Assembly: GCF_000817815.1 (NCBI RefSeq)
Contig: NZ_JPRD01000014.1
Location: 87,758 to 151,757 of the forward strand
DNA from: Vibrio owensii CAIM 1854 = LMG 25443
GTDB lineage: Bacteria > Pseudomonadota > Gammaproteobacteria > Enterobacterales > Vibrionaceae
DNA: 64,000 nt
Direction of reading: 5' to 3'
Position 1 is the first letter of the stretch; every line of letters starts with the position of its first letter. Shown here one piece after another: positions 55,915-64,000 of this stretch. The notes beneath the pieces were generated by a model that did not search any database, was not told where the DNA came from, and was given only the letters and a program-made list of their open reading frames with translations. The position numbers were made by a program, and so were the translations under genes.

Positions 55915-57489
55915 TTAAGGAAGTTTTACATCTGATAGGTCTTCACCTGCACCGATTGCTTTCATTTCACCAGCAACGATTTCTGCAAGAGGACCAAGGA
56001 TAACTTGAAGGTTGTTTTCACCAAGCTTAACCACACCTTTCGCGCCTAGTTTCTTAAGAACAGCTTCGTCAGCAACAGAGCGGTCTTTAAGTGTTAGACG
56101 TAGACGAGTGATACACGCGTCGATTGAAGTTAGGTTATCGTGACCACCTAGCGCTTTTAGGTATTGACGAGCTAGGTCACCTTTTGCTGCATCACCAGCT
56201 GGAGCTGCAGACGCTTCTTCGTCGTCATCTTCACGACCTGGTGATTTCAGGTTGAAAGCGCGGATTGCGAAGCTGAATGTGAAGAAGTATAGAGCACCGA
56301 AGCTTAGACCTAGAGCAAGAAGCACTAGAGGCTTAGTTGCTAGACCGTAGTTCAGTACGAAGTCGATTAGACCCGCAGAGAAACCAAAGCCGTGTAGTGT
56401 GCCAAGCATGTTTGCAAGTACTAGAGACAGACCTGTAAATACTGCGTGGATTGCGTATAGAGCAGGTGCTAGGAATACGAACATGAACTCTAGAGGCTCA
56501 GTGATACCTGTTAGGAATGAACAGAATGCTACTGAGAATAGTGCGCCACCAACTTGGCTACGTTTCTCAACTGGTGCTGCTAGGTACATTGCAAGTGCCG
56601 CACCTGGTAGACCGAACATCATTACAGGGAAGAAACCGTTCATGAATACACCAGCGCTCTTATCGCCACCGAAGAAGCGGTGTAGGTCACCAGATTTTAG
56701 AGTTTCAGTTACTTCTTTAACTGTTGCTGTGATTTCTGGAGTTACAGAGTTAGCGAATTCGAATGTGTGAGTTTGACCAGCAACAAGAGTCTTAGCTAGA
56801 GCTGGGTCAACACAAAGCTGTTGTAGAGCAGGAAGCGCTTGACCAGCAGCAGTTGCGCCAGACACTAGAACTTCTTGACACGTGCCCATACCGAACCAGA
56901 AGTATGAGTTTAGTACGTGGTGTAGACCTACAGGGATAAGTGCACGGTTAAGAGTACCGTATACGAACTGACCGATAGCACCAGAAGTAGAAACTGCGTG
57001 CGCTAGCGCGTCAAGACCGCCTTGAATTGTTGGCCATACAACACCAGCAATTGCACCAGCAACTAGCGAGAATAGACCCGCCATGATTGGTACTAGACGT
57101 TTGCCAGAGAAGAATGCCAACCACTCAGGAAGACGAGTAGCGTGGAAAGCGTTGTAAGAGTGACCAGCGATGATACCAGCAATGATACCGCCGAAGAATG
57201 ACATGTTAACGCTTGCATCGATTGTTGCTGCTGTTGCAGTAAGAACGAAGTAAGCAACTGCACCAGCTAGACCAGCAGCACCTTGACCGTCTTTAGAAAG
57301 ACCGATCGCGATACCTAGACCGAATAGTAGTGGTAGTTGACTAAAGATTGCGTTACCAGCAGATGCCATAAACGCGATATCTAAAAGGTCAGGCTGACCC
57401 AAACGTAGTAAAAGCGCTGCAACTGGAAGCGTTGCGATAGGAAGCATAAGAGCTTTACCTAACTTCTGCGCGTATCCAAGAATATTCAC
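55915..57489 (-). CDS. nagE: N-acetylglucosamine PTS permease, EIICB
   Basis: This inner-membrane phosphotransferase permease takes up and phosphorylates GlcNAc to GlcNAc-6-phosphate. The 524 residues comprise the EIIC membrane domain (about 1-400, MNILGYAQKLGKALMLPIATLP opening) and an EIIB domain with the phosphorylated Cys in TSIDACITRLRL near 456. It lacks the C-terminal EIIA domain of E. coli NagE (648 residues), so it must take phosphate from a separate EIIA, presumably the glucose-type Crr. It is divergent from nagA across a region with NagC- and CRP-like sites. The product feeds NagA. Confidence 0.95.
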   Translation of the reverse strand: MNILGYAQKLGKALMLPIATLPVAALLLRLGQPDLLDIAFMASAGNAIFSQLPLLFGLGIAIGLSKDGQGAAGLAGAVAYFVLTATAATIDASVNMSFFGGIIAGIIAGHSYNAFHATRLPEWLAFFSGKRLVPIMAGLFSLVAGAIAGVVWPTIQGGLDALAHAVSTSGAIGQFVYGTLNRALIPVGLHHVLNSYFWFGMGTCQEVLVSGATAAGQALPALQQLCVDPALAKTLVAGQTHTFEFANSVTPEITATVKEVTETLKSGDLHRFFGGDKSAGVFMNGFFPVMMFGLPGAALAMYLAAPVEKRSQVGGALFSVAFCSFLTGITEPLEFMFVFLAPALYAIHAVFTGLSLVLANMLGTLHGFGFSAGLIDFVLNYGLATKPLVLLALGLSFGALYFFTFSFAIRAFNLKSPGREDDDEEASAAPAGDAAKGDLARQYLKALGGHDNLTSIDACITRLRLTLKDRSVADEAVLKKLGAKGVVKLGENNLQVILGPLAEIVAGEMKAIGAGEDLSDVKLP

Positions 57490-57571
57490 CTTAAGTTCCC
57501 CCTATAGGATTTTATGTTTTGTTGAATAACTTATTTCAGTCGTTCAATTTAGTCGCTACCAGTTTATGATA

Positions 57572-57594
57572 TTAATTTTGCTCCGCAAATTAAA
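57572..57594. promoter_or_regulatory. Candidate NagC operator 1
   Basis: TTAATTTTGC-tcc-GCAAATTAAA is a near-perfect palindrome matching the NagC/Mlc consensus (TTTTGC/GCAAA core). It lies 83 bases upstream of the nagE ATG. Confidence 0.65.
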
Positions 57595-57605
57595 ACCTCA
57601 TTGTT

Positions 57606-57621
57606 TGTGATCATAATCACC
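57606..57621. promoter_or_regulatory. Candidate CRP site in the nagE-nagA region
   Basis: TGTGA-tcataa-TCACC matches nine of ten conserved CRP positions and lies between the two NagC-like sites, as in the enterobacterial nag region. Confidence 0.6.
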
Positions 57622-57666
57622 AGAAATTGGTCATTCAGAAGGTTTTTGCTAGCGAGATCATAAAAC

Positions 57667-57689
57667 TTATTTTATTATACGAAAAAATG
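57667..57689. promoter_or_regulatory. Candidate NagC operator 2
   Basis: TTATTTTATTATACGAAAAAATG resembles the NagC consensus with one weak half. Its centre is 95 bases from that of operator 1, compatible with looping by a NagC dimer pair. The remaining 290 bases to nagA are A/T rich and I see no gene. Confidence 0.45.
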
Positions 57690-57978
57690 GCGTTTTAGAG
57701 ATAAGATTCTCGTACTTTATGCAAGACAGAATCAGTGTTATTTTGGTATCTCTACAGATGATTCGCAGTAACTTTGCTCTGGAAAACAATCATAAAAACT
57801 AATTCATTTATTATTTTTCAGTTAGTTACTTTGATAATGACATCGATAAAACGCGACTTGCTGTATGTGACTCGTTATCTAATTCAGTGATACAAACTAA
57901 GTACCAGCCCGACTCACAGAGTCACCAGTTAGATAACGGAACAGAAAATGAATTCTCATCTATAAGGACTAGCTGACT

Positions 57979-59115
57979 ATGTACGCGCTAAGTAACTGTA
58001 AAATCTATACCGGTAGTGATGTTCTTACCGATCATGCTGTCATCATCGACAATGACCAGATTCAATCAGTTGTGCCAGTAACTCAACTACCAGAAGGTAT
58101 TGAAGTTAAAGATCTGGACGGTGCTAACCTAAGCCCTGGTTTTATCGACCTACAGCTAAACGGCTGTGGTGGTGTGATGCTTAACGACGAAATCACACCA
58201 GAAACAATGCAGATCATGCACGAAGCTAACCTAAAATCTGGTTGTACAAGCTTCCTACCTACTCTTATCACTTCTTCAGACGAAGACATGCGCGCTGCAA
58301 TCTCAGCGGCTCGCGAGTACCACAACAAATACCAAAACCAATCGCTAGGTCTGCATCTTGAAGGTCCGTACCTTAACGTAGCGAAAAAAGGTATTCACAG
58401 CGTTGACTTCATCCGCCCTTCTGACGACGGCATGATTGACTTGATCTGCGCGAACGCTGACATCATCGCAAAAGTTACACTGGCACCAGAACAAAATGAC
58501 CCTGAGCACATCTCTCGTTTGAAAGCAGCTGGCATCGTGGTTTCTATCGGTCACACCAACGCCACTTACGCAGAAGCACGCCAAGGCTTTGAAGCAGGTA
58601 TCTCATTTGCGACTCACCTATTCAACGCGATGACACCAATGGTTGGTCGTGAACCAGGTGTGGTGGGTGCGATTTACGATACACCAGAAGTTTATGCAGG
58701 CATCATTGCTGATGGTTTCCACGTAGACTACGCAAACATCCGAATTGCTCATAAAATCAAAGGTGAAAAGCTTGTTTTGGTGACGGATGCCACAGCTCCA
58801 GCAGGTGCTAACATTGATCACTTTATTTTTGTCGGTAAGAAAGTATATTACCGAGATGGTAAGTGTGTTGATGAAAACGGCACACTAGGCGGCTCAGCTC
58901 TGACTATGATCGAAGCAGTTCAGAACACAGTTGAGCACGCAGGCATCGCTTTAGACGAAGCTCTACGAATGGCGACACTGTACCCAGCAACCGCAATCGG
59001 TGTTGAGGAACATCTAGGCCGAGTTCGAAAAGGAATGGTAGCGAACCTGACTATTTTCGATCGTGACTTCAATGTAAAAGCGACGGTTGTTAACGGACAA
59101 TACGAGCAAAATTAA
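57979..59115 (+). CDS. nagA: N-acetylglucosamine-6-phosphate deacetylase
   Basis: NagA converts GlcNAc-6-phosphate to glucosamine-6-phosphate and acetate, the first cytosolic step after NagE uptake. The 378 residues of the amidohydrolase fold show LHLEGPYLN near 129 with the metal-binding Glu, SIGHTNATY near 194, [11 protein letters not shown] near 215, DGFHVDY near 247 and the catalytic Asp in LVTDAT near 271. It is directly upstream of nagC (2-base gap). nagB, which follows biochemically, is not in this locus. Confidence 0.96.
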   Translation: MYALSNCKIYTGSDVLTDHAVIIDNDQIQSVVPVTQLPEGIEVKDLDGANLSPGFIDLQLNGCGGVMLNDEITPETMQIMHEANLKSGCTSFLPTLITSSDEDMRAAISAAREYHNKYQNQSLGLHLEGPYLNVAKKGIHSVDFIRPSDDGMIDLICANADIIAKVTLAPEQNDPEHISRLKAAGIVVSIGHTNATYAEARQGFEAGISFATHLFNAMTPMVGREPGVVGAIYDTPEVYAGIIADGFHVDYANIRIAHKIKGEKLVLVTDATAPAGANIDHFIFVGKKVYYRDGKCVDENGTLGGSALTMIEAVQNTVEHAGIALDEALRMATLYPATAIGVEEHLGRVRKGMVANLTIFDRDFNVKATVVNGQYEQN

Positions 59116-59117
59116 GC

Positions 59118-60332
59118 ATGAATGGCGGACAAATTGGTAATGTAGATTTAGTAAAACAGCTTAACAGCGCTGCGGTATACAGGCTGATTGACCAACAAGG
59201 TCCAATCTCCCGTATTCAGGTAGCGGATGTTAGTCAGCTCGCCCCAGCGAGTGTTACCAAAATAACCCGCCAACTTTTAGAGCGCGGCTTAATTAAAGAA
59301 GTCGCGCAACAAGCTTCTACCGGTGGTCGTCGAGCTATCTCGTTGACCACTGAAGTAAAACCTTTCCACTCTATCGCTGTTCGATTAGGTCGTGACTACG
59401 TGCAATTCTGCTTGTATGACCTAGGCGGCACAGCACTAGCAGAAGACCAGCATGAGCTTCACTACACCAACCAAGCTGACTTAATCGCTGGTTTGATTGA
59501 TTTATTGAAAGACTTTGTGAATCGCTGCCAAGACAAAATCGACCAACTTATCGCTATCGGTATCACGCTGCCTGGTTTGGTAAACCCAACCACTGGTGTC
59601 GTTGAATACATGCCGAATACCGACATTGATAACCTAGCGCTAGGCGAAATCATCCGCGAGAAGTTCAACACCGCGTGTTTTGTTGGTAACGACGTTCGTG
59701 GTATGGCGCTAGCTGAACACTACTTTGGCGCGAGCCAAGACTGCCAAGATTCGATTCTGGTTAGTGTTCACCGTGGTACTGGTGCGGGCATCATCGTGAA
59801 TGGTCAGGTATTCCTTGGCTTTAACCGCAACGTAGGTGAAATCGGTCATATCCAAATCGACCCACTTGGCGAGCAATGTCAGTGTGGTAACTTCGGCTGT
59901 CTAGAAACGGTTGCAGCAAACCCTGCCATCGTACAACGTGTGAAAAAACTGATTGCTCAGGGCTACGAATCAAGCCTGACTCAACTTGAGCACATCACTA
60001 TTGATGACGTTTGTACGCATGCGATGAACGGCGACGAACTGGCGAAGCAAAGCCTTGTACGCGTAGGTAACCAACTTGGTAAAGCTATCGCGATTACAAT
60101 CAACTTGTTTAACCCTCAGAAGATCGTCATTGCTGGTGACATTACTGCCGCTGAAGAAATTGTGTTCCCTGCAATTCAGCGCAATGTAGAAAACCAATCT
60201 CTGAAAACTTTCCACAACGAGCTTCCAATTGTTGCCTCTCACATTGATAAGCAACCAACGATGGGCGCATTTGCGATGATCAAACGCGCTATGTTGAACG
60301 GAGTTTTGTTACAAAAGTTACTAGAAGACTAA
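59118..60332 (+). CDS. nagC: N-acetylglucosamine repressor NagC (ROK family)
   Basis: This 404-residue regulator represses GlcNAc and chitin-utilisation genes and is relieved by GlcNAc-6-phosphate. The N-terminal helix-turn-helix spans about 17-75 (ISRIQVADVSQLAPASVTKITRQLLERG). The C-terminal ROK domain has GRRAISL, sugar-binding EIGHIQIDPLG near 246, and the zinc-binding CQCGNFGCLE near 259. It starts 2 bases after the nagA stop, so it regulates its own operon, presumably through the operators before nagE/nagA. Confidence 0.95.
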   Translation: MNGGQIGNVDLVKQLNSAAVYRLIDQQGPISRIQVADVSQLAPASVTKITRQLLERGLIKEVAQQASTGGRRAISLTTEVKPFHSIAVRLGRDYVQFCLYDLGGTALAEDQHELHYTNQADLIAGLIDLLKDFVNRCQDKIDQLIAIGITLPGLVNPTTGVVEYMPNTDIDNLALGEIIREKFNTACFVGNDVRGMALAEHYFGASQDCQDSILVSVHRGTGAGIIVNGQVFLGFNRNVGEIGHIQIDPLGEQCQCGNFGCLETVAANPAIVQRVKKLIAQGYESSLTQLEHITIDDVCTHAMNGDELAKQSLVRVGNQLGKAIAITINLFNPQKIVIAGDITAAEEIVFPAIQRNVENQSLKTFHNELPIVASHIDKQPTMGAFAMIKRAMLNGVLLQKLLED

Positions 60333-60360
60333 GTTTATACAACCAATTGAGTTACAATCT

Positions 60361-60388
60361 CGGGCTGTGGTTTCACAGCCCGTTTTTG
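60361..60388 (+). terminator. nagAC terminator
   Basis: The stem CGGGCTGTG / CACAGCCCG with loop gttt is followed by TTTTTG. Confidence 0.92.
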
Positions 60389-60413
60389 TATATCAGGAAT
60401 ATAGCTCAACAGT

Positions 60414-62003
60414 ATGGAAATTATTCTAATTACAACGGCGTTCCTCGCCGGCTTCATCGCTCTAAAATGTAACCTCCCCCCTTTGGTCGGTTTCCTACTC
60501 GCTGGTTTCGGCCTTCACGCGTTTGGCTACCAAAGTAATGACGTTATTGTCACGCTTGCTGACCTTGGTGTGACCTTGCTGCTTTTCACCATTGGTTTAA
60601 AGCTGGATGTAAAAACGCTGCTTTCTAAAGAAATTTGGGGCGGCGCTACCGCGCACAATATTCTTTCTACCCTTTTCTTTGCGCTGGTTCTAGTTGGACT
60701 AAAACTATTAGGGTTGTCATCACTCTCCACGATGGATCACAGCCAAATTCTGCTTCTCGCCTTCGCTCTCTCCTTCTCCAGCACAGTATTTGCGGTTAAG
60801 ACGCTGCAAGAAAAAGGTGAGATGAACGCGACTTACGGCACACTAGCAATCGGTATTCTGGTTATGCAGGATATATTTGCCGTAGTATTCCTTACTGCTT
60901 CGACCGGTAAAATTCCAGAGTGGTACGCCATTGGATTGTTTGCCCTGCCACTCGCTCGACCTCTGTTCTACAAATTGTTGGATAAAGTAGGCCACGGGGA
61001 AATGCTGGTGCTGTTCGGCATTTTCTTCGCATTAGTAGTTGGCGCAGGCTTGTTTGAACTGGTGGGAATGAAACCTGATTTAGGCGCGCTGATTTTAGGC
61101 ATGCTTCTAGCTGGCCACCGCAAAGCGTCCGAGCTATCAAAATCGCTCTTTAATATGAAAGAGCTATTCTTAGTTTGTTTCTTCCTCAATATCGGTTTAT
61201 CTGCATCCTTGAGCTTTACGGGGGTTGGCTTAGCCCTGCTATTTATCTTGTTGTTGCCAATCAAGGGGCTGCTGTACTTCCTAACCATCAACCACTTTAA
61301 GTTCCGTGTGCGTACTTCATTGCTGACGTCGCTATCACTTTTCAACTACAGCGAGTTCGGCCTGATTGTTGGTGGTCTCGCATACAAAATGGGATGGATG
61401 CCAAGTGACATGCTGGCAGCGATTGCCGTTGCCGTTTCTATCTCATTTATTATCTCAGCACCACTTAACCGTTTGGGCCATCAGATTTACCAACATTCAG
61501 GTAAATGGCTGCAAGAAACCGCAGCAGAGAAACTGAACCAACGCGATCAGCTCATCAACCCAGGTCATGCCCAAGTACTGATCCTCGGTATGGGTCGAAT
61601 TGGTACCGGTGCATACGATGAACTGCGTTCTCGATACGGTAAGATTTCACTTGGTGTGGAGGTTCGTGAAGAAGCTGCGCATAAACATCGCTCGGAAGGT
61701 CGTAACGTGATCTCGGGAGATGCAACTGACCCGGATTTCTGGGAACGCATTTTGGATACGGCTAACGTGAAAATGGTGCTTCTGGCAATGCCACATCACC
61801 AAGGTAACCAAACGGCACTTGAACAGCTTCAAAGCCGAAACTACAAAGGGCAGATTGCAGCGATTGCCGAGTATCCAGATCAACTTGAAGGTTTATTAGA
61901 GACGGGAGTCGATGCCGCATTCAACATCTACAGCGAAGCTGGTAGTGGTTTCGCACGTCATGTTTGCGAGCAACTTCAACCTCAATTTACACCGATGAAA
62001 TAA
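60414..62003 (+). CDS. CPA2-family cation:proton antiporter with RCK domain
   Basis: This 529-residue inner-membrane transporter of the Kef/YbaL type has about 12 membrane segments to residue 365. The motif QDIFAVVFLTAST near 152 lies in the transport core, with SSTVFAVKTLQEKGEM near 120. A cytosolic RCK-N (TrkA-N) domain from about 383 has the nucleotide loop LILGMGRIGTG, EVREEAAHKHRSEG and SGDATDPDFW. It probably exports K+ or Na+ in exchange for H+, gated by NAD(H) or related ligands. The substrate ion is not readable. It is monocistronic between two terminators. Confidence 0.9.
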   Translation: MEIILITTAFLAGFIALKCNLPPLVGFLLAGFGLHAFGYQSNDVIVTLADLGVTLLLFTIGLKLDVKTLLSKEIWGGATAHNILSTLFFALVLVGLKLLGLSSLSTMDHSQILLLAFALSFSSTVFAVKTLQEKGEMNATYGTLAIGILVMQDIFAVVFLTASTGKIPEWYAIGLFALPLARPLFYKLLDKVGHGEMLVLFGIFFALVVGAGLFELVGMKPDLGALILGMLLAGHRKASELSKSLFNMKELFLVCFFLNIGLSASLSFTGVGLALLFILLLPIKGLLYFLTINHFKFRVRTSLLTSLSLFNYSEFGLIVGGLAYKMGWMPSDMLAAIAVAVSISFIISAPLNRLGHQIYQHSGKWLQETAAEKLNQRDQLINPGHAQVLILGMGRIGTGAYDELRSRYGKISLGVEVREEAAHKHRSEGRNVISGDATDPDFWERILDTANVKMVLLAMPHHQGNQTALEQLQSRNYKGQIAAIAEYPDQLEGLLETGVDAAFNIYSEAGSGFARHVCEQLQPQFTPMK

Positions 62004-62028
62004 GCATAAAACGCAACCATCTTTATTG

Positions 62029-62056
62029 AGCCCTCTTCTAATAAGAGGGCTTTTTT
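62029..62056 (+). terminator. Terminator of the antiporter gene
   Basis: The stem AGCCCTCTT / AAGAGGGCT with loop ctaat is followed by six T residues. Confidence 0.92.
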
Positions 62057-62233
62057 GTGCATTTTTTAAACCAAACCTTGATCTCATTCACCAAATTAAA
62101 GTTATTTTTAAACACCATCTAACCATCAAGCCTTTTTATCATTTTTTTAATCATCAAACGTTGCTTTTTTTACTCAGAATGGCAAATTGAACCCATACCG
62201 ATTAAAAATTGTTTAGTTTAAAAAGGATGTTGT

Positions 62234-63898
62234 ATGTGTTCAGTATTTGGCATTTTAGACATTAAGAGCGATGCAGCAGCATTGCGCCCTATCGCCCTTG
62301 AGATGTCGAAAAAGCTTCGTCACCGCGGTCCAGACTGGTCTGGTATTTACTCATCAGAGCGCGCAATTCTAGCGCATGAACGTCTAGCGATCGTTGGCCT
62401 AAATAGTGGTGCGCAACCACTATACAGCCCTGATAAAAAACTCATCCTTGCTGTAAACGGTGAAATCTACAACCACAAAGAGATTCGTGCTCGCTACGAA
62501 GGCAAATACGAGTTCCAAACCGATTCAGATTGTGAAGTTATCCTAGCGCTATACCAAGACATGGGCGCAGACCTTCTTGAAGAACTAAACGGTATTTTCG
62601 CATTCGTACTTTACGATGAAGAAAAAGATGAATACCTAGTAGGCCGTGACCACATTGGTATCATTCCGCTTTACCAAGGTTACGATGAGCACGGCAACTA
62701 CTACGTTGCTTCAGAAATGAAAGCACTAGTACCAGTATGTAAGACCGTGAGCGAGTTCCCTCCAGGTTGTCACTACGGCAGTGCAGATGCAGAGCCTCAA
62801 CGCTACTACATTCGCGACTGGAACGAGTACGCAGCAGTACAAGGCAACAGCACTAGCAAAGAAGAATTGACTGAAGCGCTAGAAGCAGCGGTCAAGCGCC
62901 AACTGATGACAGATGTGCCCTACGGTGTACTTCTTTCAGGCGGTCTAGATTCTTCTATTACATCTGCGGTAGCAAAACGCTTTGCAGCGATGCGTATTGA
63001 AGATGATGAGAAGTCTGAAGCTTGGTGGCCACAACTTCACTCTTTTGCTGTCGGTCTAGAAGGCGCACCTGATCTGAAAGCGGCTCGTGAAGTTGCCGAC
63101 CAAATTGGTACGGTTCACCACGAAATGACGTACACCATCCAAGAAGGTTTGGACGCGATTCGTGATGTGATTTACCACATTGAAACTTATGATGTAACAA
63201 CGATTCGAGCTTCTACTCCGATGTTCCTAATGGGTCGTAAGATCAAAGCGATGGGCATCAAGATGGTACTGTCTGGCGAAGGCGCCGATGAAATCTTTGG
63301 TGGTTACTTGTACTTCCACAAAGCACCAAACGCTCAAGAGTTCCACGAAGAGACTGTACGTAAACTTCTAGCTCTAAACATGTTTGACTGCGCACGTGCT
63401 AACAAATCACTAGCGGCGTGGGGTGTAGAAGGCCGTGTACCTTTCCTAGATAAAGAGTTCATTGATGTGGCAATGCGCTTGAACCCAGCCGACAAGATGT
63501 GTGGCAACGGCAAGATGGAGAAACACATTCTTCGTGAGTGTTTCGAGCACTACCTGCCAGAATCGATCGCATGGCGTCAAAAAGAGCAGTTCTCTGATGG
63601 CGTAGGCTACAGCTGGATCGATACGTTGAAAGAAGTAGCAGAACAGAAAGTGACTGACCAGCAAATGGAAACAGCGCAATACCGTTTCCCTTACAACACA
63701 CCAACAACAAAAGAAGGTTATGTATACCGCGAAATCTTTGAAGAGTTGTTCCCACTACCATCTGCGGCAGAGTGTGTTCCTGGCGGCCCTTCAGTAGCGT
63801 GTTCTTCAGCGAAAGCGATTGAATGGGATGAGTCGTTCCAAAACTGTGTTGACCCATCAGGCCGTGCAGTACAGACCGTTCACAACGATTCATACTAG
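62234..63898 (+). CDS. asnB: Asparagine synthetase B (glutamine-hydrolysing)
   Basis: AsnB makes asparagine from aspartate, ATP and glutamine. The 554 residues equal E. coli AsnB. Cys2 (MCSVFGIL) is the glutaminase nucleophile, RHRGPDWSG lies near 30, and NGEIYNHKE near 75. The synthetase domain has the PP-loop LLSGGLDSS near 233-241 and LSGEGADEIFGGYLYFHK near 345. AAAAGGA lies 8 bases before the ATG. The nag-asnB neighbourhood is shared with E. coli. Its upstream 230 bases hold the antiporter terminator and an A/T-rich promoter region. Confidence 0.97.
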   Translation: MCSVFGILDIKSDAAALRPIALEMSKKLRHRGPDWSGIYSSERAILAHERLAIVGLNSGAQPLYSPDKKLILAVNGEIYNHKEIRARYEGKYEFQTDSDCEVILALYQDMGADLLEELNGIFAFVLYDEEKDEYLVGRDHIGIIPLYQGYDEHGNYYVASEMKALVPVCKTVSEFPPGCHYGSADAEPQRYYIRDWNEYAAVQGNSTSKEELTEALEAAVKRQLMTDVPYGVLLSGGLDSSITSAVAKRFAAMRIEDDEKSEAWWPQLHSFAVGLEGAPDLKAAREVADQIGTVHHEMTYTIQEGLDAIRDVIYHIETYDVTTIRASTPMFLMGRKIKAMGIKMVLSGEGADEIFGGYLYFHKAPNAQEFHEETVRKLLALNMFDCARANKSLAAWGVEGRVPFLDKEFIDVAMRLNPADKMCGNGKMEKHILRECFEHYLPESIAWRQKEQFSDGVGYSWIDTLKEVAEQKVTDQQMETAQYRFPYNTPTTKEGYVYREIFEELFPLPSAAECVPGGPSVACSSAKAIEWDESFQNCVDPSGRAVQTVHNDSY

Positions 63899-63915
63899 TT
63901 TTAAGCGACATCAAT

Positions 63916-63940
63916 AAGGGTTGGCTCCACCAGCCCTTTA
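63916..63940 (+). terminator. asnB: Possible asnB terminator
   Basis: The stem AAGGGTTGG / CCAGCCCTT, with one wobble pair and loop ctcca, lies 18 bases after the asnB stop. Only TATAAAA follows, so termination may be weak. Confidence 0.5.
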
Positions 63941-64000
63941 TAAAAGACATAATAGATACAATCAAAAAAGAGGTGCTTTCGCACTAATGCCGTTCACTTA

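Overview
The window is a bacterial chromosomal segment that fits the genus Vibrio, most likely the Harveyi clade (V. parahaemolyticus / V. alginolyticus type). The basis is gene order and protein similarity recalled from memory, not a database search. Signs of this lineage include feoABC beside znuACB and the sdh-suc cluster, a PTS GlcNAc permease without a IIA domain, no nagB in the nag locus, and a DUF2788 gene between ybfF and fldA. Apart from the left edge, the content is core genome.

Left edge (1-5400): the right end of a mobile island. Three tightly coupled leftward genes (a 474-residue tyrosine recombinase, a 1130-residue divergent recombinase, and the start of a third small protein) match the layout of the gamma-mobile-trio (gmtY-gmtZ-gmtX). 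The island abuts a tRNA-Arg site. A 57-base 5' relic of one tRNA-Arg gene keeps its promoter, and a complete, different tRNA-Arg(TCT) lies just downstream of it with a terminator. Any island cargo lies left of base 1.

5.5-24.8 kb: housekeeping genes. These are folD, a nupC-type nucleoside transporter, a LysR regulator, a MltB-like lytic transglycosylase, ycgL, the minCDE division-site operon, then a leftward block rnd / fadD / alpha-beta hydrolase / slp / small unknown / tsaB / yoaA, followed by purU, yecM, argS, a HIT protein and yqhA.

24.8-34.6 kb: metal homeostasis and signalling. feoABC (ferrous iron) sits under a probable Fur box. An intergenic region of about 800 bp carries a candidate structured small RNA. 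Next is a large membrane protein with a periplasmic propeller, a degenerate kinase core and an AraC DNA-binding domain. Last is the divergent znuA / znuCB zinc transporter with a Zur-like palindrome.

34.6-46 kb: the TCA cluster sdhCDAB-sucAB-sucCD (leftward) and divergent gltA, with ArcA-like direct repeats between them.

46-64 kb: ybgI, DUF1853, pgm, seqA, ybfF, DUF2788, fldA, a DUF4442 protein, fur, a lone type IV prepilin, glnS, nagE, divergent nagAC, a CPA2 cation antiporter and asnB. The order pgm-seqA-ybfF-fldA-fur ... glnS-nagE-nagAC-asnB parallels the E. coli 15-minute region.

Several gene 3' ends carry short tandem repeats of 5-8 bp that overlap or closely follow the stop codon and often precede a hairpin terminator. 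Several terminators share one stem sequence. The points most worth a second look are the mobile trio with its captured tRNA promoter, the candidate small RNA at about 27.95-28.07 kb, and the propeller-pseudokinase-AraC protein.
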